From NCBI RefSeq assembly GCF_900103955.1, contig NZ_FNIL01000003.1, positions 62,001-126,000 of the forward strand: a stretch of DNA of 64,000 bases, in the 5' to 3' direction. A program made the position numbers and the translations under genes. Each line of letters begins with the position of its first letter. The stretch's first letter is position 1. Below, piece by piece: positions 25,074 through 32,932 of the stretch. Below the pieces are notes generated by a model. It worked only from the letters and a program-made list of their open reading frames with translations. It made no database searches and was not told the origin of the DNA. The stretch is from Alkalicoccus daliensis (lineage in GTDB: Bacteria > Bacillota > Bacilli > Bacillales > Salisediminibacteriaceae).

Positions 25074-26114
25074 TTAATCAGCATCCTTGACTGCACTTCT
25101 TACCAGATGCGATGCTCGTTGAAAAGTGTCAGCACCTTCAAACCGAATGACTTCTCCGCTCAGTACATCCTGGCACACCTGCACAAAGTCATTATTTTCT
25201 TTATCAATCTCAATTTCAGCTTTTTTCGAAATTGTTGCAATCATTAAGGCGGAACGAATACTTAACAGTTCTTTTGCATCTCCTACTTCACTTTCCAGTT
25301 TCTTTAAAATACTCCATATATACCGCGCATCTTTATGACGAATATCAGCTGTATGCTGAATAATGGCTTCTGTAGTTTTTTGTGTAAATGCTACTTCCAT
25401 TGTAATAAGGCGGTCCATAAGTGCATCCTGTTTTTCAAAAATCCCGGCGTATTCTATAGGGTTGGAAGTAAAGATAATATTGAACTCAGGATGTACCTGT
25501 ACCTGAGATTGCTTCTGTTTCGTCCCATAAAGCGGAATAACCCTTTCTTCCAGGATTGAAAGGAAAAGGTTGTTTGTTTCAGGACGGGATCTTGAAAACT
25601 CATCATATATGAGTGTATGTCCTTTTTCTGCTGCTTCAACCAGTCTTCCTGGTGTCCAGTCTTCTTTAATGTTTACTTCTTTTTTATATACAGTGCTGAT
25701 AAAATTATCAACCAGCTTTGTACTCGTAAGACCAGTAATACCGCCCAGCAGGTCTTCATTGGACATCTCATGATTACCTGTTATTACACTTACCGGCCGT
25801 TCACGCCTTTTTGCAATTTCCATGGCTAGAGCTGTTTTACCAGCACCTGATTTTCCTGTAAGGTGCACTGGATAACCTGTGGATAAAACACGCACAGCTC
25901 TTTCAATTAAAGAGTTTGTTTCATCCGTTTCCACATACTGCTTCTTCGGTTCCGCATTTTCTTTTTTTGAATTGTCTTTCGCCTGAGTATTTGATTTTTC
26001 AGTAGACTTTACTGTTTTCTGCTTTGTGCCCATTGATTTCTGCGGTGCACTTTTCACTGCCGTGTCACGCTTGGTGGCTCTTCTTCTGCTGGATACTTGC
26101 TTCTGCGGACTCAT
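25074..26114 (-). CDS. gvpN: Gas vesicle AAA+ ATPase GvpN
   Basis: 346 aa. Residues 70 onward are a MoxR/GvpN-type AAA+ ATPase: Walker A GKSGAGKT (87-94), Walker B HTLIYDEFSRSRPETNN, and a sensor region FNIIFTSNPIEYAG. GvpN promotes vesicle growth beyond the small bicone stage. The first about 60 residues are a Lys/Ser/Thr/Gln-rich disordered extension, basic in contrast to the acidic proteome; typical GvpN proteins have a shorter N-terminus. It is 5 bp downstream of gvpO/R. Confidence 0.93.
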   Translation of the reverse strand: MSPQKQVSSRRRATKRDTAVKSAPQKSMGTKQKTVKSTEKSNTQAKDNSKKENAEPKKQYVETDETNSLIERAVRVLSTGYPVHLTGKSGAGKTALAMEIAKRRERPVSVITGNHEMSNEDLLGGITGLTSTKLVDNFISTVYKKEVNIKEDWTPGRLVEAAEKGHTLIYDEFSRSRPETNNLFLSILEERVIPLYGTKQKQSQVQVHPEFNIIFTSNPIEYAGIFEKQDALMDRLITMEVAFTQKTTEAIIQHTADIRHKDARYIWSILKKLESEVGDAKELLSIRSALMIATISKKAEIEIDKENNDFVQVCQDVLSGEVIRFEGADTFQRASHLVRSAVKDAD

Positions 26115-26119
26115 ATCGT

Positions 26120-26395
26120 TTATACCTCAGCTTCCTGTTGAAAGTCAGTAGATGTACGCTGACGGAGAGCAATCCGTTCAAAAGAAGTTACGTCTCCATC
26201 TTCATCTACGTGAACTGAGTAGCTTCCTATCAGCTGATCCCGGCCGTATCTCTTCATGTATTCTTTTTCTTCAATTACTTCTACTCCCAATTCCCATTCA
26301 TTTTCTTTTTTCACAATTGAAGTAAAACGATGAACTGGAGAAAGATGCTCCTCAAAATAATCTCTCACTGTATTCATTAACTCTTCTGTTTTCAT
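26120..26395 (-). CDS. gvpO: Gas vesicle protein GvpO/GvpR family
   Basis: 91 aa. The pattern VHRFTSIVKKENEWELGVEV followed by EYMKRYGRDQLIGSYSVHVD, then FERIALRQR, is the GvpO domain. In P. megaterium the same position before gvpN is called gvpR. It is an accessory protein of vesicle formation. It starts downstream of the hairpin that follows gvpA, so it is the first gene of the lower-level distal part of the operon. Confidence 0.85.
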   Translation of the reverse strand: MKTEELMNTVRDYFEEHLSPVHRFTSIVKKENEWELGVEVIEEKEYMKRYGRDQLIGSYSVHVDEDGDVTSFERIALRQRTSTDFQQEAEV

Positions 26396-26428
26396 AATGC
26401 TGTCATCCTTTCTGAGTTTAAAAGTTAC

Positions 26429-26469
26429 AAAAAGACAGGGGCAGCTTATGCGAATCTCCTCTGCCCCTG
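26429..26469 (-). terminator. Intercistronic terminator after gvpA
   Basis: Minus strand: a 9-bp stem CAGGGGCAG (26461-26469) with CTGCCCCTG (26436-26444), followed by TCTTTTTG. It sits between gvpA and gvpO. Partial termination here would make far more shell-protein message than accessory-gene message. Confidence 0.8.
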
Positions 26470-26482
26470 AATTATTATCTAT

Positions 26483-26746
26483 TTAGGCGAAATTTAATTG
26501 CTCTCTTCCACCTGTAGATAGATCCTCATCAATTTCTCCCTGGACCTCATCACGCAGCAGACCAACAGCTTCTGCATATCGCAGCCAAGTATCCACACTT
26601 GCGATTACAATTCTTGCTTCAATCGTAATTAATTCAATACCTACCAGTGAAACTCTTACATAAAGGTCTATTACAATACCCTTATCTAGAATTCGGTCGA
26701 TTACTTCTGCAAGACTTGATGTATCTGTACTCTTCTGAATAGCCAT
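26483..26746 (-). CDS. gvpA: Major gas vesicle shell protein GvpA
   Basis: 87 aa. [40 protein letters not shown] and [14 protein letters not shown] are the near-invariant GvpA sequence: helix, two beta-strands that tile the ribs of the gas vesicle wall, and a second helix. The C-terminal 15-residue acidic tail is short, as in the Priestia GvpA/B proteins. It is the only full GvpA in the window; gvpJ and gvpS are minor paralogues. A strong ribosome site (AGGAGAG) precedes it and a terminator hairpin follows it. Confidence 0.96.
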   Translation of the reverse strand: MAIQKSTDTSSLAEVIDRILDKGIVIDLYVRVSLVGIELITIEARIVIASVDTWLRYAEAVGLLRDEVQGEIDEDLSTGGREQLNFA

Positions 26747-26770
26747 TATAAATCTCTCCTTTAAATTTTT

Positions 26771-27247
26771 TTAGGGTTTTTTAATATACGAGACGCCCTT
26801 AATACTGCTGGCCCCCTTTACGCCAGAGTATCCTTTGATGTCTGCTGCAGTTTTTATTCCGTCGTCTTCGGATGAATCCCCTAGATTGGTGAATGCATTA
26901 TCCTTCAATTCTTCCTTCGCATTTCCTGCCTGATTCTGAAGTTCTTCTTTTGCCTCAGAAGCTTTGTCCTGAAATTTTTCTTTTGTTTCTTCCAGCTTGT
27001 CGCCTACGTCAGAGAATTTTTCTTTGAATTCTTCTTTCACATCCTGCACCTTCTCGACTTTGTCATAGACATTCTTGCCTGCAGCTACCGCTGCGGCTGC
27101 GCTTTTTGCTTTCGGAAATTCATCAGCTAAATTTTCAGCAACATCTTCTGCTTTATCCTGCGTTCCTTCTTTCACGGATTCCGCAGTGTCTTTTATTTTA
27201 TCTACTGCATCTTCGGCAAGTGAACTGTCATCTTCTTCCTCTGCCAT
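26771..27247 (-). CDS. gvpQ: Gas vesicle protein GvpQ-like
   Basis: 158 aa, almost entirely helical and charged. Repeated 11-mer-like stretches (KEEFKEKFSDVGDKLEETKE and EKFQDKASEAKEELQNQAGN) resemble LEA-type amphipathic helices, and an Ala-rich patch is at about 50-60. The C-terminus repeats I-K-G-x-S (IKGYSGVKGASSIKGVSYIK). Position next to the shell gene and composition match GvpQ of P. megaterium, a non-essential accessory. It lies 24 bp upstream of gvpA. Confidence 0.7.
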   Translation of the reverse strand: MAEEEDDSSLAEDAVDKIKDTAESVKEGTQDKAEDVAENLADEFPKAKSAAAAVAAGKNVYDKVEKVQDVKEEFKEKFSDVGDKLEETKEKFQDKASEAKEELQNQAGNAKEELKDNAFTNLGDSSEDDGIKTAADIKGYSGVKGASSIKGVSYIKKP

Positions 27248-27266
27248 TCAAATCCCTCCTTTTACG

Positions 27267-27656
27267 TTAGGATTCTTTAACTTTACCGATAAAAAAGCCA
27301 TCGACTTCTTTCATTTTTCCGCGCCACAGTACATTACCTTTGGATGGAATAGCTGTGCCGCTTTCATCAAACATCTTTGCTTCTTTCATGTGCACGTAAT
27401 TAATCCCTGGTTCTTCTCCGGATTCAAGATGGTGAGTAGCCTTTTCCAGCTTGTCGTAAATCTGCTTATCAGCGTCATTATCTTCGGAAAAAGCTTCCAT
27501 CAGTTCTTGAAAGTAGTATTCTGCAGAAACCAGGTTTCCACTTACCAAGGTCCCATGCACGTTAAGAGTAATTGGGATTTCATAATCTTCATGTTCGTTT
27601 ACTGATTCAATCATGAGTTGTAAAATTACGTCTTTTTCTTTGTTTGATCCAGCCAT
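27267..27656 (-). CDS. gvpU: Gas vesicle protein GvpU
   Basis: 129 aa. The pattern IPITLNVHGTLVSGNLVSAEYYFQ in the N-terminal half, YVHMKEAKMFDESGTAIPSK in the middle, and VLWRGKMKEVDGFFIGKV at the C-terminus is that of GvpU, a soluble protein of Bacillus-type clusters reported to influence vesicle clustering. In P. megaterium gvpU is last in the cluster; here it lies upstream of gvpQ and gvpA. A GGAGTC ribosome site precedes the ATG. Confidence 0.85.
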   Translation of the reverse strand: MAGSNKEKDVILQLMIESVNEHEDYEIPITLNVHGTLVSGNLVSAEYYFQELMEAFSEDNDADKQIYDKLEKATHHLESGEEPGINYVHMKEAKMFDESGTAIPSKGNVLWRGKMKEVDGFFIGKVKES

Positions 27657-27694
27657 AATGTCGACTCCTTTTTACAAGTCATATAGTAGATAAA

Positions 27695-28510
27695 TTATTT
27701 TTTAGAAGACTTCTTTTTAGAACCGCCTTTACCTTCTACTTCTGTTTCATTTCCAGAAGATTCTTCTTCTTCCTCTTCCTCTTCCTCTTCAGATTCAGAC
27801 TCTTCTTCCTCAGATTCCTCTCCTTCTTCAGATTCGGACTCCTCTTCCTCGGATTCCTCCTCTTCAGATTCTTCCTCCTCGGATTCCTCTTCTTCGCCTT
27901 CTTCTTCCTCTTCTTCACCGCCGCCTGATTGTGCGGAAATTAACTTTTCAAGCTGTTTTTCCAAACGGTCCATGCGTTCCTTCATTTCATCCTTTTCTTC
28001 ATCCGGTTTCTCTTCGCTTTCTTCTTCAGATTCCTCTTCTTCGCCTTCTTCTTCCTCTTCTTTACCGCTGTATTCCGGTTCTTCTTCATCTTCGTCTTCT
28101 TCTTCTTCGCCTTCTTCCTGCTCTTCTTCCTCCTCATCCTCATCATCGGAACTGCTTCCGCCGAGAAGATTTCTCATGGAGTCCTTCATGGAATCTTTTA
28201 AAGAAGAGCCCTGCGTAGACGCTTTATCTTTTAGTTTTTCAGCTAAAGAAGCGCTTTTTTCTTTCCAGCCATCTGTATCCATATCGGTGAATTTACTCAT
28301 TAATTTCTCGCGGTTCTGCGGGTTAAAGTAATAACCGGCTGCACCCCCGATTACTGCACCCATCACAGTAGACTTAATAGTACCAGGTCCCTGTGATCCT
28401 TCCTCTCCCTCTTCCTGGTTTTCCTGCTCTTCACCTTTTTTACTCTGCTTCTTTTCCTGTTTTTCTTCCTGCTGCTTTTCCTCTTGCTGCTTCTTTTTCT
28501 TTTCTGCCAT
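27695..28510 (-). CDS. Acidic YtxH-like gas vesicle accessory protein (GvpT-like)
   Basis: 271 aa. A Lys/Gln/Glu-rich head (1-40) is followed by a glycine-zipper segment TIKSTVMGAVIGGAAGYYFNP (about 45-66), the YtxH-type motif also found in GvpT. Two long tracts made almost only of Glu, Ser and Asp (about 118-165 and 195-255) surround a coiled coil with RMDRLEKQLEKLISA. The tail is basic (GGSKKKSSKK). Gene position fits GvpT or GvpP. It probably contacts vesicles or membrane through the glycine-rich helix while the acidic tail stays disordered; this is inference. Confidence 0.65.
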   Translation of the reverse strand: MAEKKKKQQEEKQQEEKQEKKQSKKGEEQENQEEGEEGSQGPGTIKSTVMGAVIGGAAGYYFNPQNREKLMSKFTDMDTDGWKEKSASLAEKLKDKASTQGSSLKDSMKDSMRNLLGGSSSDDEDEEEEEQEEGEEEEDEDEEEPEYSGKEEEEEGEEEESEEESEEKPDEEKDEMKERMDRLEKQLEKLISAQSGGGEEEEEEGEEEESEEEESEEEESEEEESESEEGEESEEEESESEEEEEEEEEESSGNETEVEGKGGSKKKSSKK

Positions 28511-28540
28511 GATTCATGACCTCCTTCTGCTATTTCTATA

Positions 28541-29026
28541 TTATTTATCTGAAGAATCTACCAGTTTGGATATCATCTCTTCCAATCTGTCCATACGTTC
28601 GTTTAATTCTTGATTTTCTTTGCTTTGAGCTTCGCTTTCTTCATCTGATGAGGATTCCTGCTGATCGTCTTCCTGTTCTGCTGATTCATCTTCACTGCTC
28701 TGTTCGGCATTACTGCCCTGCACTTTGTTTAACAATGATTGTTTTCCTTTTTCCAGTATTTCATCCGGAATGGAAGCTCCCTTGGAGTCAAGATAAGAAG
28801 AAATTGAATTCTTAAAGTTGGACGAAACTTGTTCAATTACAAGGTCCTGTACTGTGCGCCTAAGCTGAAAGCCTACAGACTTTGCCACCTCAGACTGCCC
28901 TGCTTTTTTTATAGCAGACTTAGCTGCATCACTGCTGCTGATAAAGCCGAGACCTGCTCCGATTAGAGAGCCTGCCATCACATAGCTTTTATCGACTTTC
29001 TGTTCGGATTTTTCTTCTGCGCTCAT
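28541..29026 (-). CDS. Gas vesicle accessory protein (GvpP/GvpT-like)
   Basis: 161 aa, first gene of the cluster. A glycine-rich hydrophobic segment (SYVMAGSLIGAGLGFISSSD, about 14-33) precedes an amphipathic helical stretch (about 34-95), a Ser/Glu/Asp/Gln low-complexity region (105-135) and a terminal coiled coil ELNERMDRLEEMISKLVDSS. The last segment is related to the coiled coil of the next gene, so the two look like diverged relatives. It matches the GvpP/GvpT group by build and position; precise assignment is not possible by eye. The ribosome site AGAGGAGG is strong. Confidence 0.6.
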   Translation of the reverse strand: MSAEEKSEQKVDKSYVMAGSLIGAGLGFISSSDAAKSAIKKAGQSEVAKSVGFQLRRTVQDLVIEQVSSNFKNSISSYLDSKGASIPDEILEKGKQSLLNKVQGSNAEQSSEDESAEQEDDQQESSSDEESEAQSKENQELNERMDRLEEMISKLVDSSDK

Positions 29027-29070
29027 GTAAATCCTCCTCTTTGTAAATAACTCTGCAATTACTTTGTACT

Positions 29071-29096
29071 ATTACCTAATTGTTAATGTGGAAAAC
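29071..29096 (-). promoter_or_regulatory. Possible sigma-B-like promoter of the gas-vesicle operon
   Basis: Minus strand: GTTTTC, 14 bp, GGTAAT, about 45 bp before the first gas-vesicle gene, resembles the general-stress consensus GTTTAA-N12-15-GGGTAT. No better sigma-A promoter was picked out by eye. The rest of 29027-29378, between the divergent gas-vesicle and cueP genes, is AT-rich and otherwise unremarkable. Confidence 0.25.
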
Positions 29097-29378
29097 CTCT
29101 TTATACATAATAAGTATTTATTACATAATCTTTAGCCCCGATGGAATTAAAATAAACTAACAATTTCATTTTTATACAATTAAACTTCAACTTTTATAAA
29201 TTTACATTTTTATGATAAAATAATTATATACTTTGTGAATGTTTTCACTTTTAGATGTCTTCGAATGTAGAAGGACCTAAACTAAAGAGATGGCTTTCCG
29301 TAATAATCATATATTCACAGTCATATTTGTAAGCGAACATTTTCAAAGTAAAACTCATTATAGACAGGAGCTAACTTT

Positions 29379-29915
29379 ATGAAAATGAAAGTAATATCCG
29401 GACTCTTATTAGTGATGGCTTTATTCGGAGGATATTGGTATGTGACAACGGGGGACAGTTATTCTGCAGAAATATCCAGTACGGATGAGATTCAATCTCT
29501 GGTAAATGATATAAATGCAGGTACTGCAGCTGCCCATTCTGCTTCTATAGATTCTCATGAATTAGTTGTGAAGGATGATAAAAATGAGGGTACACATTAT
29601 GATTTAAGTGAAGAAGATTTTTTCGTTTCTATTGCTCCCTATCTTAATGAAACCCATCCTTGTGAAATTCACAGCCTGACCGGGTGTGAGGGAGAAATGC
29701 AGGAAGAGGATTTTTATCTTTCGGTTATTGATATGGATGGAAGCACTATTCTCGAAAAAGATATTCAATCATTGTCTAATGGATTTATAGATTTATGGCT
29801 TCCCCGTGATAAAATTTTCGAAGTTACTATTGAACATAAAGGAAAAACCGTTAAAAAAGAAATATCTACTTTCGAGGGAGATAATACTTGCATTACAGAT
29901 ATGCAGTTACGTTAA
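29379..29915 (+). CDS. cueP: CueP-family copper-binding protein
   Basis: 178 aa. An N-terminal hydrophobic segment (about 5-22) acts as signal or membrane anchor. The conserved CueP block PYLNETHPCEIHSLTGCEGE has two cysteines and two histidines, and a third cysteine is in NTCITDMQ near the C-terminus. CueP proteins bind copper in the periplasm of Gram-negatives; in Gram-positives they act outside the membrane. AGGAG precedes the ATG. It is transcribed away from the gas-vesicle operon and has its own strong terminator. Confidence 0.88.
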   Translation: MKMKVISGLLLVMALFGGYWYVTTGDSYSAEISSTDEIQSLVNDINAGTAAAHSASIDSHELVVKDDKNEGTHYDLSEEDFFVSIAPYLNETHPCEIHSLTGCEGEMQEEDFYLSVIDMDGSTILEKDIQSLSNGFIDLWLPRDKIFEVTIEHKGKTVKKEISTFEGDNTCITDMQLR

Positions 29916-29976
29916 AAAGGAAAACCTCGAATTCTTTCCATGTTTAATACGAACTTATAAGTATTCTGATTAATAA

Positions 29977-30010
29977 AAGCAGGAAGCTGAAAAGCGCTTC
30001 CTGCTTTTTT
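29977..30010 (+). terminator. Terminator of cueP
   Basis: AAGCAGGAAGC and GCTTCCTGCTT arms with a short loop are followed by TTTTTT on the plus strand, about 60 bp behind the cueP stop. Confidence 0.9.
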
Positions 30011-30047
30011 CAGAGTGTTTATAAAGTGAGAAATTTTATATATTTAT

Positions 30048-30560
30048 GATTTGCTGTGTATGGGTTCTCCTCCGCTTTCCGGCCAGCCTTCAGCTATTTG
30101 CAATGTCTGCCGGATAGAACAAAATAAGAAGAGCATGGGTCCGCGCAGCCACATCCATCTCGGAAAAAGCATACGAGATGGATGCAAAACCCTGGCTGGC
30201 TTCCCTCATGCTTGGAGAGAAGTTATTTCCGAAGAAAAAGTGTTCGCATCTCTGCGGTTTCGTATAAAAACCATGGTCTCCTTTAATTATGCTGCAGGGC
30301 CAGAAGGTCGACTTCTGGAGGATGAAGAACGATTCTTACATCTTCCCAGGCGGTCTTACTGGGAAGATATAGTAAGCATGTGCGAAACCAGCCAATGATC
30401 TTGAAAGCACTGGAAAGAGCTTTTCGCTTTCCAGTGCATTGGCTGCGTGAAGCCATACTCTTTTTTTAGAAGGCAGGTTAGCGGAGAGAGTTCCCTCCGG
30501 AAAGCGGACTTTCGAAGGCAAAGCATACAAGCGTATACTTTTACAAAAAAATATTTCAAC
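30048..30560. repeat. Hairpin-rich intergenic element related to repeat family B
   Basis: No convincing gene is present. On the minus strand 30048-30083 nearly matches the end of the family-B copy at 35095-35129 (about 33 of 36 bases). The stretch with CCGCGCAGCCA near 30140 resembles the family-B core. Four perfect hairpins are visible: 30152-30184 (11-bp stem CATCCATCTCG), 30310-30328 (CCAGAAG), 30342-30367 (CTTCCCAG) and 30390-30443 (AGCCAATG plus GCACTGGAAAG stems). It may be a mosaic of mobile repeat units or a structured RNA. Confidence 0.55.
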
Positions 30561-30586
30561 AGCCTGATAAGAGCTGAGTTTGATGA

Positions 30587-31969
30587 TTACTTCCTTATCA
30601 ACGTTGCTACTGCTTCTACCTGGGCCGTCTGCGGAAACATATCTACCGGCTGCAGCCGTACAAGCTTATAACCAGCTTCCGCCAGCTCAGTGACATTTTT
30701 TGCAAGTGTAGAAGGGTTGCAGGAAACGTAAACAATTCGTCTCGGCTTGGATCTTTTTAAAGTGTATAGCAGCTTTGCGTCTAAACCAGTGCGTGGAGGA
30801 TCCACTATTACAACGTCTGCCTTCCAGCCTTCCTGTTCCCATTTAGGAATCACATCTTCTGCCCGGCCTGTTTCATAATGTAGATTTGATGCTTCATTTC
30901 TAATTGCGTTCGCCTTTGCATCATCTATTGCTGCTGGGACAATATCCATTCCTCGTATTTCTTTTGCTTTGTCCGCTACCCAGAGTCCAATCGTTCCTAC
31001 TCCACAGTAAGCATCAATTACTTTTTCTTTGCCGCTGAGCTGCGCTGCTTTTTTAGCTGCATCGTATAATTTTTTAGTTTGCTCCGGATTCAGCTGAAAA
31101 AAGGCACGTGCAGATAAATCAAAAGATATGCCATCCATTTTTTCGTGAATTTTTTCTTTCCCATCAAGTACTATAGTTTCTTCTCCAAAGATTACCGGTG
31201 TTTTATCCGGGTTTATATTCTGTACAATTGACGTTACGTCCGGCAGACGTTTACGGACTTCTTCAATAAACAAATCTTTTTTGGGGAATTCTCTCTCTGC
31301 TGTAACAAGTACAAGCTGATATTCATTTGTTTCAAACGCTACTCTTGTAACAATAGTTCTTAAAAAACCTTTATTTTTATTCGGCTTATAGATAGGAATC
31401 TGCAGACTGGCAGCTATTTCTTTAACTTCGTTCGTGACCTTGTCCGTCTGGGGATGCTGCACAATACATTCATCGATATTTAACAAACGGTTGCTGCCTC
31501 TTGCATAAAGACCTGCTATTACCCGATCCTTTGCAAGCCCAGCCTGCATCTGCGCTTTGTTTCGATAACGCCATGGATCTTCCATGCCAATCGTTTCGGG
31601 AAATTTCACTTTTTCCAAGGGGATTTTTGTATAGCGTTCAAATGCCTGCCGCACAATATCTTTTTTTTCACGAAGCTGTCCTTCATATGTTAAATGCTGG
31701 AGCTGACAGCCACCGCATTCTTCATAAACTGGACAGGGTGGAGTAGTTCGGTCCGGAGATTTTTTTCGTATCTTCACAATTTTTCCAGTAGCAAATTTTG
31801 TGGAAACCTTCTCTGCTTCACAAACGATTTCTTCTCCCGGAAGAGCTCCTGGAACAAAAACTACCTGTCTTTTGAAAAATCCTACTCCCTCTCCATCAAT
31901 ACCTAATCGTTTAATAGTCAGTGGGAATTTCTGTCCCTTCGTTATCGTAACTTGATTACTTTTACTCAT
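30587..31969 (-). CDS. rlmCD: 23S rRNA (uracil-C5)-methyltransferase, RlmCD/RumA type
   Basis: 460 aa. An N-terminal TRAM domain (about 8-65) precedes the iron-sulfur cysteines C79, C85 and C88 ([10 protein letters not shown]) with a fourth further on. The SAM-binding motif is [12 protein letters not shown], the catalytic motif is VDPPRTGLD, and the nucleophilic cysteine is in [13 protein letters not shown]. The enzyme methylates uracil at C5 in 23S rRNA; the B. subtilis relative (RlmCD/YefA) modifies two positions. It lies 3 bp after the broken glycosylase gene and is probably co-transcribed. Confidence 0.92.
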   Translation of the reverse strand: MSKSNQVTITKGQKFPLTIKRLGIDGEGVGFFKRQVVFVPGALPGEEIVCEAEKVSTKFATGKIVKIRKKSPDRTTPPCPVYEECGGCQLQHLTYEGQLREKKDIVRQAFERYTKIPLEKVKFPETIGMEDPWRYRNKAQMQAGLAKDRVIAGLYARGSNRLLNIDECIVQHPQTDKVTNEVKEIAASLQIPIYKPNKNKGFLRTIVTRVAFETNEYQLVLVTAEREFPKKDLFIEEVRKRLPDVTSIVQNINPDKTPVIFGEETIVLDGKEKIHEKMDGISFDLSARAFFQLNPEQTKKLYDAAKKAAQLSGKEKVIDAYCGVGTIGLWVADKAKEIRGMDIVPAAIDDAKANAIRNEASNLHYETGRAEDVIPKWEQEGWKADVVIVDPPRTGLDAKLLYTLKRSKPRRIVYVSCNPSTLAKNVTELAEAGYKLVRLQPVDMFPQTAQVEAVATLIRK

Positions 31970-31972
31970 ATT

Positions 31973-32853
31973 CTACCTCTTTTCATTTTTTAGCTGGAGA
32001 CTCTCCCAAAGATAAAGAGAAGCATAAGTACGGTAAGGCTTCCATTGCTCTCCCATGCCGGCTAAGATTTCCGGCGCTGGCTTCGCCTGCGCAGATTTAA
32101 GCTTTTTAACAGCATTTAGAATTCCAATATCCTGGATCGGAAGTAAATCAAGCCTCCCCATGCCAAACATCAAAAAATTTTCCGCAGTCCATCTGCCAAC
32201 TCCGCGAATTTGAATAAGATCACTTATGATTTCTTCATTCGTTAATTTATATAAAGAAGCTAAATCCAACGTACCTTCTGCTATTATTTTTGAAGTATCA
32301 ATAATGTATTCAGCTTTCCTTCCGCTGAACTGTAATGCTCTTAGGTTATCTACATGAAGATCAGCCGTCTGCGCTGGAGAAGGATAAAACCAAGCTCCCT
32401 CTTTTTGAAAGCCGAAAGTCTGTACAAACCGGGAAGTGAGCGTATAAGCAAATTTCATATTCAGCTGCTGATGGATAATTGTTTCATCAAACTTCCATAC
32501 AGCTGAGAATCTGATACAAAAGGAAGCCCCCTGAATCTTTTAAATATAGAGTCCAGTTCCGTGTCTTCAAAATGTACAGCTACTTCTCCTAAATTAATAT
32601 TCCAGTGAAAAAGATGGGAAAGCTGTTTGATTACTTGTTCTTCTGCAGCTTCCCGGGGAAAAGTAATAATAAATTCAGGAGTGTCCACCGTGCCAATCTG
32701 CTGAAGTTGTACAGTAATTGGAGATTCATTCAGCCATAGCGGGACTGTCATCATTTGCTTCTTCAAGTCTATCTGAAGCAGCGGATCCATGGACAGCCTG
32801 ATTAATGCCTGCTTAAAATTATACGGCCCTGGAATTGTTAACGTACGCTTCAT
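31973..32853 (-). pseudogene. DNA-3-methyladenine glycosylase II, frameshifted
   Basis: Two adjacent frames together make one AlkA-type glycosylase. The upstream frame (32853-32461, 130 aa) has the N-terminal domain; the downstream one (from 32458, 161 aa) has the helix-hairpin-helix IQIRGVGRWTAENFLMFGMG and the following catalytic-region aspartate (LPIQDIG). At the break the second frame reads IIHQQLNMKFA, the canonical family sequence, while the first frame reads on to a stop. Restoring one A in the AAAC at 32481-32484 joins them perfectly. This is either a one-base deletion or a sequencing error; no classical slippery heptamer is present. Confidence 0.8.
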
Positions 32854-32885
32854 TTATACTTCACCTCCCCGGCTTATGTCTTTTA

Positions 32886-32919
32886 AAAGAGGCACCCCGG
32901 TAAATTTCTGGGACGCCTC
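32886..32919 (-). terminator. Terminator after the histidine phosphatase gene
   Basis: Minus strand: GAGGCGTCCC pairs imperfectly with GGGGTGCCTC and is followed by TTTT. It separates the phosphatase gene from the glycosylase remnant. Confidence 0.65.
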
Positions 32920-32932
32920 TCGATGACTTTCA

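Noticed and set aside
27736-28331. Long Ser- or Leu/Arg-rich frames on either strand across the acidic GvpT-like gene
   Set aside because: They are shadows of the GAA/GAG/TCT-rich low-complexity coding region.
32461-32500. Programmed ribosomal frameshift in the glycosylase gene
   Set aside because: No slippery heptamer or downstream structure is visible; a one-base deletion or sequence error explains it better.
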